Shown piece by piece: positions 8,831 to 17,118 of a stretch of 64,000 nt of DNA. Where the stretch lies: the NCBI GenBank assembly GCA_026393835.1, contig JAPKZK010000085.1, forward strand, positions 79,886-143,885. Reading direction: 5' to 3'. The notes under the pieces are model-generated. The model was not told where the DNA came from. It saw only the letters and a list, made by a program, of their open reading frames with translations, and made no database searches. Each line of letters begins with the position of its first letter. Positions within the stretch are counted from its first letter, which is position 1. This stretch comes from Candidatus Aminicenantota bacterium. Lineage in GTDB: Bacteria > Acidobacteriota > Aminicenantia > UBA2199. Position numbers and translations under genes: made by a program.

Positions 8831-9010
8831 GGTTTCACCGCTTTACTATATCACCGCTTTCACCTTTCCATTATATACCAGTTGTTTTGCTTTTTCAACA
8901 GGTGATTGGTCATTGGTCATTAGTGAGGGGGGAAACGATATTTTTGGGGCAGGCGGAAATATTTTCTCACTGCCCGATGCCCGAAGGGCTCCGTTTCCAT
9001 TTTTAATTTT

Positions 9011-9521
9011 TCATTTATAATTTATAATTTCTTTTTCCTCTTTCCTTCGAAAGTATCCTGTCTCATCGATGAGTATCTTTGCCTCCCGGGAGGCAAATGC
9101 ACGCTTATTTCGGGACTGGGATATCCTTACCGCAATATTAATTTTTTCCAGGACAAACTTTCTAAACTCTTCGATGATTACCATCATATCAACCAATTCA
9201 TCATCTTCAAATATAATGAATGTATCCGGGTACCTGACTTCAACACCGCATTCCGCAATCTGATCGAATTTTTCTTCGTATTCAATGAAATCCTTATCAA
9301 TTTGAATACACTGTTCAATAAGAAATTCAAGGTTGTGGGTTCTTTCAATTTTTTTCAAAAATATTGCCAGGAAAGCCTTTAGATATTTTTCCACGGCCTG
9401 CTGTAGGTGAAAACAAACTGCATCAAGTACAGGGTCTTCGGTTTGAAGTTCCCTCCCGGCGACTTTTAAATCGCCATCTGCTTTTTTTAATCCAGAGCTT
9501 GATGTATTCGTCTTTATTCAT
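9011..9521 (-). pseudogene. HEPN-domain protein, frameshifted (HEPN/MNT pair)
   Basis: HEPN proteins are small helical RNases or toxins paired with MNT nucleotidyltransferases. Starting at 9521 the frame reads MNKDEYIKLWIKKS. It then changes frame near 9475, after which the family sequence continues as DGDLKVAGRE, then LDAVCFHLQQAVEKYLKAFL and HNLEFLIEQC. The block with FHLQQAVEKYLKA is the standard HEPN signature. A single extra base in the A-rich stretch explains the shift. The start overlaps the stop of the upstream MNT gene by ATGA. The shift could be real decay or a base-calling error in a homopolymer; the partner gene also has one. Confidence 0.75.
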
Positions 9522-9840
9522 TGAATATGTATTCCTGTTTGTAAGGCGGAATGGATAATATTCCCGGGGAAATTTTTCATCTGTTCCGCATGAGTTCTGT
9601 CGCGAACGATCACATCCGCATCCAAACCCAACTTTGCACATAGCCGTTTAACTTTCGACTGGAATCCGGCCAACTCTTTTCGATCGGACTTTCTATAGTG
9701 AACAATAACCAGGATATCGTAATCGCTGTCTTCATTATAATCTTCGCCTATCCTTGAGCCAAAAAAATAATTTCTTTTTTATAAGGGATAACCTGGTGAA
9801 TCAATTGTTTTATAGTTAAAATATCCTGCGTTTTTTCCAT
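9518..9840 (-). pseudogene. MNT-type nucleotidyltransferase antitoxin, frameshifted
   Basis: Minimal nucleotidyltransferase of about 105 aa starting at 9840 (MEKTQDILTIKQLI). After KKEIIF the frame must shift by one base inside a run of T on the plus strand's complement to give FGSRIGEDYNEDSDYDILVIV, which contains the GSR and DYDILV (D-x-D-like) nucleotidyltransferase motifs. It continues to GLDADVIVRDRT and ends at 9518. In HEPN/MNT systems this protein neutralises the HEPN toxin, often by AMP transfer. Both genes carrying exactly one frameshift each, at homopolymers, makes either recent inactivation of the whole module or assembly error likely. Confidence 0.72.
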
Positions 9841-10114
9841 TGTTCATTCCTCGCTGTAGTAATAACATCAAATCCAATAAATATCAACCCCCTTCCTCTT
9901 TCCTTCCCCAAAATGATATATTCACAGGAAAATGAGGCAAACCCACCGGGAAATGAGGCGTAATCACGAACCAAATTTTGGAGTAATTTGCCGTTTGTCC
10001 CTATTTTTCCCCCGAAGAGTTCCGCAAACCTTTTACAAATGGCTTTTCGGTACTGGAAAATTAATAAAACACGGTGCAGTTGGCCTTATAATTGCAGAAA
10101 GATCGCACAGCAGC

Positions 10115-10450
10115 GCTGCATTTGTATTTTTCACTGCAAATAAATGGCAATGCAGCGTTACATTTGCGTTTTACGCTGCAAAAAAATGGAAATGTAATAG
10201 TACATTTGTATCTTTCGCTGCAAAAAAATGGAAATGTAACGTTACATTTGCGTTTTTCACCACTAAAAAACGGAAATGTAACGCGCTTTGCCGTTCTTTC
10301 ACTGCCAAAAAATGGAAATGTAACGTGCTTTCCGGTTCTTTTGCCGCTGAAAAATGGAAATGCAGCGAGGTTTGCGGTTCTTTCACCTCCAAAAAACAGA
10401 AATGCAGCAAGGTTTACGGTTCATTTCCTTTGGAAAATAGAAAAACATTG
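10115..10450. repeat. 42-bp minisatellite, eight units
   Basis: Eight consecutive 42-bp units run head to tail (unit core GCAAAAAAATGGAAATG followed by TAACGTTACATTTGCG-like sequence), diverging toward both ends. Because 42 is a multiple of three and the unit lacks stops, long ORFs exist in two plus frames and on the minus strand (14-residue repeats). I therefore do not call a gene. The tract lies directly upstream of the AAA-ATPase gene at 10505. The 270 bp before it (9841-10114) hold nothing I recognise. Confidence 0.85.
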
Positions 10451-10467
10451 TGTTTAGCCGGTTTTTG

Positions 10468-10498
10468 TTTGCATTTTTTAGGGGAAAAGTGATACAAT
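10468..10498 (+). promoter_or_regulatory. Possible promoter giving a leaderless AAA-ATPase mRNA
   Basis: TACAAT at 10493-10498 lies 6 bp before the ATG at 10505, with a weak TTTGCA at 10468-10473 (19-bp spacer). No Shine-Dalgarno sequence precedes the ATG. If the -10 is used, transcription would begin at or next to the start codon. Confidence 0.35.
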
Positions 10499-10504
10499 AC
10501 CGGC

Positions 10505-11836
10505 ATGAGCATCGTAAAAAAACAAGAATATCATCTGCAAGCAAAAACCCTGGAAGCCGCCGTCGCTAATTTGAATGAGCAGGTTTCCCTGGTTTTTGAC
10601 GGGAGAGCGGGCAGCCCGGTTTCGGCTTCATCCGAATTCTATGTGAACCGGCCGGACAATCCCATGAACGAATTGAAAACCTTTCTTATCACCAGCCCGG
10701 GGTATGATAAGATTCTCTTTTCCGGCCACATGGGCTGCGGTAAATCCACTGAATTGAACCGCTTTTCGAATTTACCGGAGATCAAAGAAAAATTCTTTGT
10801 GGTGAAGTACTCCATCAGCGAAATTCTGAATATAATCGACATCGATTACATCGATTTCCTGCTAAGTTTTGCCGCCTATCTTTATATTAAGGCCAGCGAC
10901 GCGGGTATTTCATTTACTGAACCGGTTTTAAAGACGGTGGAAAAATGGGTGAATTATTTTAAGTCCGGTATGGAGGGGGAAAATTGGGAAGAGGAAAATG
11001 CAGCGCCCTCCATTGCCAGGAGGATTTATAATTTTTTCAGCCGCGTATCCATGATCTTGCTGCGGGAACTGGCCCTCAGGGATAAGGTGAGGGAAACCAT
11101 TCAACGGAACATCGCCAGCCTGGTGGAGGTGATAAATGCGCTGGTTACCCACATTACTTCCCAATTGGAAGATAAAGAACTGCTGGTGATTATCGATGAT
11201 CTTGAAAAGATACCCCATATCGGGAAAGCGGAAGAGTTGTTTATTAAGGCCGGGACTTACATGACCGTTCCCAGGTGTAAAATCATATATACGGCGCCCA
11301 TCGCTCTTTATTATTCCATCAAGTTCCAGCAGATGGTGAGTGTTTTCGGTAATTCTTATTTTTTGCCCAATATCAAGGTGAGGGAAAGACACGGGACCGG
11401 GGCCGTCGATCCTTCGGGGTGTATGAAGGAGTTTTTAAAGAAGCGCATCGATGTCGATCGTATTTCTAAGGAAGCGGTGGACCTGATGATCGAGAATTCC
11501 GCCGGGGTGGCGCGGGAGCTTGTGCGCATTGTAAAAAACTCCTGCGTAAAAGCCATATCGCGGGGGCATGATACGATTGAAACGGATATGGTAAGGGCGG
11601 TAATCGCCGATTTGAGAAACGAGTTCCAGCGGGGGCTTGAAAAGCGGCACCTGGATGTTTTACAAGCGATTATGGATAACCGGCAGCCGGAAGACCAGGA
11701 GAGCCTGATGGAGTTGTTTCATTCAAAGGTAGTGTTGGAATATACCAACGGTGAACGCTGGACCGCGGTTAACCCGGTCGTTGCACCACTTTTAGTAAAT
11801 ATTTCCCAGGATCATGCAAAAAAAACAGCGATTTGA
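10505..11836 (+). CDS. AAA/P-loop ATPase paired with TPR protein
   Basis: ATPase of 443 aa. Walker A is FSGHMGCGKSTELNRF (about residues 71-86) and Walker B is LLVIIDDLEKIP (about 225-236), followed by a sensor-like YTAPIALYYS. The C-terminal region (about 330-443) is helical and may be a winged-helix-like lid. The layout resembles KAP or STAND-type signalling ATPases more than housekeeping AAA proteases. The stop codon lies 23 nt inside the next gene, which encodes a TPR array, so the two are translationally coupled. A plausible reading is a split STAND system, with the NTPase here and the sensor repeats in the partner. That is inference; I know no characterised example of exactly this pair. 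Confidence 0.7.
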   Translation: MSIVKKQEYHLQAKTLEAAVANLNEQVSLVFDGRAGSPVSASSEFYVNRPDNPMNELKTFLITSPGYDKILFSGHMGCGKSTELNRFSNLPEIKEKFFVVKYSISEILNIIDIDYIDFLLSFAAYLYIKASDAGISFTEPVLKTVEKWVNYFKSGMEGENWEEENAAPSIARRIYNFFSRVSMILLRELALRDKVRETIQRNIASLVEVINALVTHITSQLEDKELLVIIDDLEKIPHIGKAEELFIKAGTYMTVPRCKIIYTAPIALYYSIKFQQMVSVFGNSYFLPNIKVRERHGTGAVDPSGCMKEFLKKRIDVDRISKEAVDLMIENSAGVARELVRIVKNSCVKAISRGHDTIETDMVRAVIADLRNEFQRGLEKRHLDVLQAIMDNRQPEDQESLMELFHSKVVLEYTNGERWTAVNPVVAPLLVNISQDHAKKTAI

Positions 11837-13844
11837 GCCGCGGCTTCCAGTGAAGGAAAGCCAGGGGCCGTGCAATAGCGAGGGGACGCAGTCCCCCTTG
11901 CCGGAAAAGGGGTTGAGTTTCAAAGTTCGGGACGATTTAAAGGAATTGGTTCGAATGATCGGTTTTTTAAAGGATAGGGGCGGCTTTGTCCTGGTGGGTA
12001 CTTCCGGTCCCGAGGCCCATAAAGTGGTGGAAGAGTTTTTAACGGACCGGCTAAAAGATACTTTTCGTTTGAAAAAAGTTTCGTGGAGGTTGGGGATAAA
12101 AGAGCTGGCCGAGTTATTTCCGCTGGATGATCCCCTCGATACCGTTTACCTGGTAAATAGTCTTAAGGTAGGTTTAGAGGAGGACAGCGGATTTACATTT
12201 TTGAACCTGACGCGGGAGTTTTATTCCCGGAATAAAAAGATCGTTGTTTATTGCTTGCCAACCGATATTGTTTATAAAGAAATCCAGTGGAAGGCCGTTG
12301 ATTTCTGGTCTTTTCGCACGGCTTCCTTTGACATCTTCCTGGAAGAGGATTACCGGACGATGCTTAAGGAAAAAATCAATAAAGACCTGGAAGGTTTTGA
12401 ACGGGATGGGGAAAAGGTTGTTTACCTGGAAGGTTTGCTGACAAAAGAGAGGAAAAAAAAGAAACCGGACAGGCGGAAGATATGGGGCATTTTATCCGAC
12501 CTGGGCAAACCATATTACCGTCAGGGTAAATATAAAGAGGCGTTAAAATACCTCGATGAAGCCCTGGCATTGGGCAGGGAACAGGGGAATAAACGAGGAG
12601 AGGCCTCAGTCCTGGGCAACATCGGGCTGATTTACAATGCTCTTGGCCAGCCGGAGAAAGCCTTAAAATATCATGAGGAAGCCCTGGCATTGGACAGAAA
12701 ACTGGGGTATAAACGGGGAGAAGCCATTCAATTGAGCAACATCGGAGGGATTTACCGTGACATTGGTCAGCCGGAGAAGGCATTAAGATATTGTGAGGAA
12801 GCATTGGCATTGTCCCGGGATCTGGCGGATAAAATGGGAGAGGCCATTCGATTGGGCAACATCGGGTTGATTTACCAGGACCTTGGTCAGCCGGAAAGGG
12901 CGTTAAAATGTCATGAGGAAGCTCTGACATTGGCCAGGGAGCTGGGATATAAAAAGGGAGAAGCCTCAGATCTCGGTAATATCGGGTTGATTTATGATAA
13001 CCTTGGCCAACCAGAGAAGGCATTAAAATATTATGAGGAATCCCTGGTTTTGGATAAGGAACTGGGATATAAGCAGGGAGAGGCCATTCAATTAGGGAAC
13101 ATCGGAAGGATTTACCAGGACCTTGGCCAGTCGAAAAAGGCATTAAAATACCATGAGGAAGCCCTGGCATTGGACAGAAAGCTGGGGTATAAACAGGGAG
13201 AGGCCTCAAACATCGGCAATATTGGGGTGATTTACAATGACCTGGGCCAGCTTGAGAAGGCCTTAAAATATCATGAGGAAGCCCTGGCATTGTTCCGGGA
13301 ACTGGGGTATAAAAAGGGAGAGGCCAATCAATTAGGGAACATCGGGGAGATTTACCGTGATCTTGGCCAGCCGGAGAAGGCCTTAAAATACCATGAGGAA
13401 GCTCTGGCATTGTTCCGGGGACAGGGGTATAAACAGGCCTCTAGCCTCGGCAACATCGGGCTAGTTTATCATGACCTTGGCCAGCCGGAGAAGGCATTAA
13501 AATACCAGGAGGAAGCCCTAACTATGGCCAGGGAACTGGGGTATAAAAAAGGAGAAGCCGAAGGTCTCGCAAGCATCGGGGAGATTTATCATGACCTGGG
13601 TCAGCCTGACAAGGCGTTAAAATACCAGGATGAAGCCCTAACTATGTTCAGGGAACTGAGGTATAAAAAAGGAGAAGCCGAAAGCCTCAGAAACTTCGGG
13701 AGGATTTATCGTGGCCTTGGCCAGCCGGAGAAGGCCTTAAAATACCAGGAGGAAGCCCTGGCCATCTTCAAAGAGATTGGCGCTAAAAAAAATGAAGAAT
13801 TAGTCTTAAAGGAAATTGAATCTGTTACTCCTTTAATCCGCTAA
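11814..13844 (+). CDS. TPR-repeat protein with degenerate P-loop-like N-terminal domain
   Basis: Protein of 676 aa. Residues about 1-215 form a globular domain with GGFVLVGTSGPEAHK, which looks like a decayed Walker A, and KIVVYCLPTDIVYKE. From about residue 222 eleven tandem units of 40 aa (one is 38) follow, with consensus GEA..LGNIGLIYxDLGQPEKALKYHEEALAL, the kinesin-light-chain/LGN type of TPR. The units are nearly identical at DNA level with a 120-bp period, so the array expanded recently and copy number may vary. Residues about 18-36 are encoded by a GGGGAC-GCA-GTCCCC palindrome that looks like an in-frame repeat insertion. It starts inside the ATPase gene, so both act together, probably with the TPRs binding a target protein or peptide. 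Confidence 0.8.
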   Translation: MQKKQRFEPRLPVKESQGPCNSEGTQSPLPEKGLSFKVRDDLKELVRMIGFLKDRGGFVLVGTSGPEAHKVVEEFLTDRLKDTFRLKKVSWRLGIKELAELFPLDDPLDTVYLVNSLKVGLEEDSGFTFLNLTREFYSRNKKIVVYCLPTDIVYKEIQWKAVDFWSFRTASFDIFLEEDYRTMLKEKINKDLEGFERDGEKVVYLEGLLTKERKKKKPDRRKIWGILSDLGKPYYRQGKYKEALKYLDEALALGREQGNKRGEASVLGNIGLIYNALGQPEKALKYHEEALALDRKLGYKRGEAIQLSNIGGIYRDIGQPEKALRYCEEALALSRDLADKMGEAIRLGNIGLIYQDLGQPERALKCHEEALTLARELGYKKGEASDLGNIGLIYDNLGQPEKALKYYEESLVLDKELGYKQGEAIQLGNIGRIYQDLGQSKKALKYHEEALALDRKLGYKQGEASNIGNIGVIYNDLGQLEKALKYHEEALALFRELGYKKGEANQLGNIGEIYRDLGQPEKALKYHEEALALFRGQGYKQASSLGNIGLVYHDLGQPEKALKYQEEALTMARELGYKKGEAEGLASIGEIYHDLGQPDKALKYQDEALTMFRELRYKKGEAESLRNFGRIYRGLGQPEKALKYQEEALAIFKEIGAKKNEELVLKEIESVTPLIR

Positions 13845-13872
13845 AAGGATAGAGAGTAATTTCTCGTCTACC

Positions 13873-15234
13873 ATGAAACAAAAAGGTAAGAATAGACGCA
13901 GCGAACAATTCTTTAAACGCATGGAAAACCTCCTGGGCACAGAAGAAACCCACCTATTTATGAACTCCATCCGGCAATTCTCCCCCAAGTCCGTACGGTA
14001 CAACCGGAAACAAGTCCCACTAGACGAATTAAAAGGCGCCCCTGTTCCCTGGTGCCAACCCTATGGCCGGTACTGGGAAAAGCAATCTCTTCCTTCCAGG
14101 TCTGTTGAATATACGGCAGGGAAATACTATATCCAGGAAGCCAGCGCCATGCTGGCAATATCCGCGGCGTCACAGGTTATTGATTTTTCCCATAAGATCG
14201 TGCTGGACCTGGCCGCTGCCCCGGGCGGGAAAGCTACCCAGGCGGCTGAACTGATCGACACCGGCTACCTGGTAGCCAACGAAGTGATTAAAAAACGCCT
14301 GGACGCCCTGACCTGGAACGTCAACCGCTGCCGCTTAAACAATATTATTATCACTTCCCTGGCGCCCAATATCCTTGCCCAAACGTTGCCCGGTTTTTTC
14401 GATGTGGTGGTGGTGGACGCCCCCTGCTCAGGCGAAGGTTTGTTCAGTAAACAAAAACACTCCCTGGAAAAGTGGTCGGAAAAAAGTGTCCGCTTTTGCG
14501 CCGCCCGCCAGGCTTCTATTTTAAGAGACGCCGCCGTCCTGCTCAAACCCGGCGGATACCTTGTTTATTCCACCTGTACGTTTGCCCCGGAAGAAAATGA
14601 ACAGCAGGTGGAATTGCTGTTATCCCGGGGGTTCATTCCCGTACCTTTACCGGGAGACCTGCCCGTATCCCCGGCTATTTCCGAAAATGCGAACATTCGT
14701 TTATGTTCGCGCCGTATCTTTCCCCACCGCGAAGGCGGCGCCGGCGCCTTTGTCAGCGTGGTTCAAAAACAAGATGACCCGCTCCCGGTTGGGCAGTGGG
14801 AATTTCACCACGGTCAACTTGATCCGGTGATTCGACTGAAAGGGATGCGTTATCCCCATATCCGAACGGAAGAATCCGGGGGGTATTTCTATGAAAAAAA
14901 TGGGATTATTAGTTATTTCTCCCGGGAGAGCATCCCGGAGTTTCTATTGCAATCCGGTTATCAAATCGGCGCGCCGGTTATCGATAAAATCCGCGCTTAT
15001 GATTGTATGTTCGGGAGCGTTCAACTGGCGTCGCCAACGGCAATAATCGGGGTAGGGGAGGCGGAAGCCGAAGCGTATGCCCGCGGAGAAGAACTCCGGC
15101 TGGATCGTGTGGATGGGTACTATTATATTGCCCTGCAAGGAATGGTGCTGGGACCTGTTAAAGTCGCCAACGGCCGGGCGGTCAATAAATTACCGAGGCC
15201 CCTGCGGCGCAGGGAGCCTATTGTAGAACCGTAA
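13873..15234 (+). CDS. rsmF: RsmF-like 16S rRNA (cytosine-C5) methyltransferase
   Basis: NOL1/NOP2/Sun family protein of 453 aa, the length of RsmF/YebU-type enzymes, which methylate a cytosine of 16S rRNA using S-adenosylmethionine. The SAM-binding motif is LDLAAAPGGKATQAAE (about residues 115-130). Motif IV with a catalytic cysteine is VVDAPCSGEGLF, and the second cysteine is in YSTCTFAPEENEQQV. The C-terminal third matches the PUA-like region of RsmF. It begins 28 bp after the TPR gene, but its function suggests a housekeeping gene rather than part of that system. A related tRNA or 23S enzyme is possible. Confidence 0.88.
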   Translation: MKQKGKNRRSEQFFKRMENLLGTEETHLFMNSIRQFSPKSVRYNRKQVPLDELKGAPVPWCQPYGRYWEKQSLPSRSVEYTAGKYYIQEASAMLAISAASQVIDFSHKIVLDLAAAPGGKATQAAELIDTGYLVANEVIKKRLDALTWNVNRCRLNNIIITSLAPNILAQTLPGFFDVVVVDAPCSGEGLFSKQKHSLEKWSEKSVRFCAARQASILRDAAVLLKPGGYLVYSTCTFAPEENEQQVELLLSRGFIPVPLPGDLPVSPAISENANIRLCSRRIFPHREGGAGAFVSVVQKQDDPLPVGQWEFHHGQLDPVIRLKGMRYPHIRTEESGGYFYEKNGIISYFSRESIPEFLLQSGYQIGAPVIDKIRAYDCMFGSVQLASPTAIIGVGEAEAEAYARGEELRLDRVDGYYYIALQGMVLGPVKVANGRAVNKLPRPLRRREPIVEP

Positions 15235-15274
15235 CGGTAGATTGTAATTAAAAGCCGTGTCTGGCTCCGAACCA

Positions 15275-15342
15275 TTAATAATTAAAAGCTTTGGGAAGTC
15301 AAGAAACCCTTTCTCGAAAGGGTTTCTTGCCGCCGGAGGCAA
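15275..15342 (+). repeat. Interspersed palindromic element, copy 2
   Basis: The sequence matches the reverse complement of 1784-1850: AAAAGCTTTGGGAAGTC, a GAAACCC...GGGTTTC stem, then GCCGCCGGAGGC. The two copies sit at the ends of unrelated genes, so the element is dispersed and may move or spread by recombination. Confidence 0.6.
15301..15328. terminator. Bidirectional terminator-like hairpin between convergent genes
   Basis: A perfect 12-bp stem (AAGAAACCCTTT / AAAGGGTTTCTT) with a 4-nt loop sits between the convergent rsmF-like and iron-sulfur genes. It forms the core of the dispersed element. There is no long T run, so rho-independent termination is plausible but not certain. Confidence 0.55.
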
Positions 15343-15344
15343 TG

Positions 15345-16412
15345 TTACATTTCAGTCCGTGCGTTGGCGCGTTTTTCCCGCCACTCTGCTTCCGTAACCG
15401 GCGGCGGTTCGATTTCAACATTAGGTTTTTGCACCAGCGAAAGCGCCCCGGACGCACAAGCGGAAACACAAAGACCGCACCCATAACAACGGACTAAGTT
15501 AACACTGCAAATATTCTTATCTTCATGTATTTCCAGCGCTTTAAATTGGCAGCGATCGATACATACCCCGCACGCCGTGCAAAGAGATTCATCCACGGAA
15601 ACATAGAAATCCGACCGGCCCACCGCGTTCAATTCCCCAAATTCCGCAATGCCCCGGAGAACCCCGCAAGAACAGGTACAACAATTGCAAATATAAGTAA
15701 CGCCCTTCTGAACATTACCGGTGGAATGCACCAACCCTTCTTTGCCTGCATCCACAAGAATCCCCAGGGCTTCTTCTTTACTAATAGCCCGGATAGCATC
15801 CGTGCGATCAAAGGCTTTGGGTATTTGAGAAAATACCAGGCAATTCTCTTCAGAATGTTTACAACCCTGGCCGATGAGGCGTTTCTGGACGCGGCAAATA
15901 CAGGGAAGCACTCCCCAGGACTGCGCATTCTCAATATAAGTGGAAGCCCGTTCATAAGGCATAACCTCGATGTTCAGGGGGATGGTTTTTTCGATAGGAA
16001 TGACCCGGTGAACCGAAGGTTTCAGGGACATCATTTTATGAAAAGCTTCCCGGTAGTAGGCCTCGAAGAGGAGGGCGAATTCTTCGTCGATCCGGGCGTT
16101 CTGGCGCTCGTAAAAGCCTACGATAAAAGGCATCAACTTAAAAGCTAAACTCCCTTCCCCTCTTTCCGCTTCGATGAGGCCTTTTTTAGTCATATTTTTT
16201 AACATCGTAAAGGTTTCCTGTTCATCTTGTACGGTTTTTTGGGCAATGGCTTTGGAAGATTGCGGTTCCAGGGTTAATTGGCAGGCCAATGCGGCTTCTT
16301 CAGGGGTGAAAAGTTTAGCCAGTAGTTTAAGTTCCACGCCGCTTTCGGTTTCGGGGAAACCGTTGGGAATGCCGTCCAGGGCGTGGGCCAGTTGTTTATA
16401 AATGTCTTGCAT
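15345..16412 (-). CDS. 4Fe-4S dicluster protein with additional cysteine-rich domains
   Basis: Protein of 355 aa. Residues about 1-115 look like a helical, winged-helix-like domain (KAIAQKTVQDEQETFTMLKN..KGLIEAERG). A cysteine group CICRVQKRLIGQGCKHSEENC follows at about 168-188, then CNCCTCSC near 242-249. Two classic 4Fe-4S motifs come last, CTACGVCIDRC (about 281-291) and CYGCGLCVSAC (about 310-320). This set resembles 4Fe-4S proteins of unknown electron-transfer role found in anaerobes. ATG at 16412 has a strong GGAGG box. It is a single-gene unit with its own promoter. A redox enzyme partner is not visible nearby. Confidence 0.8.
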   Translation of the reverse strand: MQDIYKQLAHALDGIPNGFPETESGVELKLLAKLFTPEEAALACQLTLEPQSSKAIAQKTVQDEQETFTMLKNMTKKGLIEAERGEGSLAFKLMPFIVGFYERQNARIDEEFALLFEAYYREAFHKMMSLKPSVHRVIPIEKTIPLNIEVMPYERASTYIENAQSWGVLPCICRVQKRLIGQGCKHSEENCLVFSQIPKAFDRTDAIRAISKEEALGILVDAGKEGLVHSTGNVQKGVTYICNCCTCSCGVLRGIAEFGELNAVGRSDFYVSVDESLCTACGVCIDRCQFKALEIHEDKNICSVNLVRCYGCGLCVSACASGALSLVQKPNVEIEPPPVTEAEWREKRANARTEM

Positions 16413-16452
16413 GAGTAACCTCCATTATCGATTAGAGTGAGATGAGAAACCA

Positions 16453-16481
16453 ATTTTAGCAGTTTTAACGGTCTTTGTAAA
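16453..16481 (-). promoter_or_regulatory. Promoter for the iron-sulfur gene
   Basis: On the minus strand TTTACA (16481-16476), a 17-bp spacer and TAAAAT (16458-16453) lie 41 bp upstream of the start at 16412. Confidence 0.5.
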
Positions 16482-16536
16482 GAGCCCAAATTTCCCTACC
16501 GGTTCCTCTTTTTTTAAATATTTTTTCCAAAGATTC

Positions 16537-16565
16537 TTGACAGGATGTGTGTTAAGTGCTATAGT
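16537..16565 (+). promoter_or_regulatory. Strong sigma70-type promoter of the magnesium locus
   Basis: TTGACA at 16537-16542, a 17-bp spacer and TATAGT at 16560-16565. Transcription would begin about 10 bp before the M-box aptamer, which is the expected arrangement for a riboswitch leader. Confidence 0.75.
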
Positions 16566-16571
16566 GTGCCC

Positions 16572-16735
16572 GAAATAGCTCTCGTTAGGCGAGGCTCCTG
16601 CGTTGTATACAGGCCGCTGCTCCGAAACGTCGAAAGACGCCAAGGTGTAGACCAGGCATGGCCGGATTAAGGCTTTGCCCAAAGCGGCTGGGTTTTAACC
16701 CCTACGACTCGCAGTGCCAAAGCTCAACCAGTGGG
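16572..16735 (+). promoter_or_regulatory. M-box (ykoK) magnesium riboswitch aptamer
   Basis: The RNA contains the conserved M-box blocks in the right order: GTTAGGCGAGGCTCCT (16584-16599), a CCGCTGC segment, ACGTCGAAAGACGCCAA and, about 85 nt later, CAGTGCCAAAGCTC. These match the Mg2+-binding M-box as known from Bacillus mgtE. It lies directly behind a consensus promoter and upstream of an Nramp-related transporter operon. In known M-boxes Mg2+ binding turns expression off. After the aptamer, 16732-16770 can fold into a hairpin (GGGAGTGA...TCACCCC with inner AAGAC/GTCTT), a candidate expression platform. It lacks an obvious U tract. Confidence 0.88.
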
Positions 16736-16859
16736 AGTGAACAAGACTTGTCCCAGGTCTTCTCACCCCCCCCCGGTAACCCTAACCGGCCATTTCCTCC
16801 GAATACCAACAGGCTCTCCTGTTAAATTTAACCATTCGGAGTAGAAAGGAGGTGATCGT

Positions 16860-16991
16860 ATGACTGACGGCGAAAGTGATAGTAACCGTACCAACATCGG
16901 GCCGAAAACGTGGAACAACCCTTACACGCCGTATACGCCGCAAATGTCATTTCATGATCTTCCTTTCCGCGGCTTTCTTCTTGCAGGGTGA
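16860..16991 (+). CDS. 43-aa leader ORF between M-box and transporter gene
   Basis: A small ORF with an excellent ribosome site (AAAGGAGGTGATCGT just before the ATG). The peptide begins MTDGESDSNRTN and then carries a proline cluster, NPYTPYTPQ. Acidic residues followed by prolines near the N-terminus are the features by which Mg2+-responsive leader peptides such as enterobacterial mgtL destabilise ribosomes at low Mg2+. This ORF shows no sequence identity to mgtL that I can see. It lies in the long 5' leader between the riboswitch and the Nramp-like gene (17119), so a second layer of Mg2+ control is possible. No membrane segment is present. Function is inference. Confidence 0.45.
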   Translation: MTDGESDSNRTNIGPKTWNNPYTPYTPQMSFHDLPFRGFLLAG

Positions 16992-17118
16992 TTTCAGCCT
17001 GATCAACGGTTTTTTCACAAGGTAAAAATCCAATAACGGTACTCCCTCGATGCGGAATGCGGGGTGGATATCTCCATTCGCTGCTTACCCGGGAGCACAA
17101 CCCGACAAGGAGGAACAT

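Noticed and set aside
10115..10450. Possible CRISPR array
   Set aside because: Units are contiguous and diverging, without unique spacers of constant length between identical repeats, and no cas genes are present.
9932..10492. 186-codon ORF with 14-residue repeats (KKWKCN type)
   Set aside because: Produced by the stop-free 42-bp minisatellite, which is open in two plus frames and on the minus strand. No ribosome site or family resemblance.
12376..13410. 344-codon minus-strand ORF opposite the TPR array
   Set aside because: Antisense shadow of the 120-bp TPR repeats; its repetitive proline- and cysteine-rich sequence mirrors the repeat unit.
15525..16148. 207-codon plus-strand ORF
   Set aside because: Antisense to the iron-sulfur protein gene, whose cysteine motifs on the minus strand are unmistakable.
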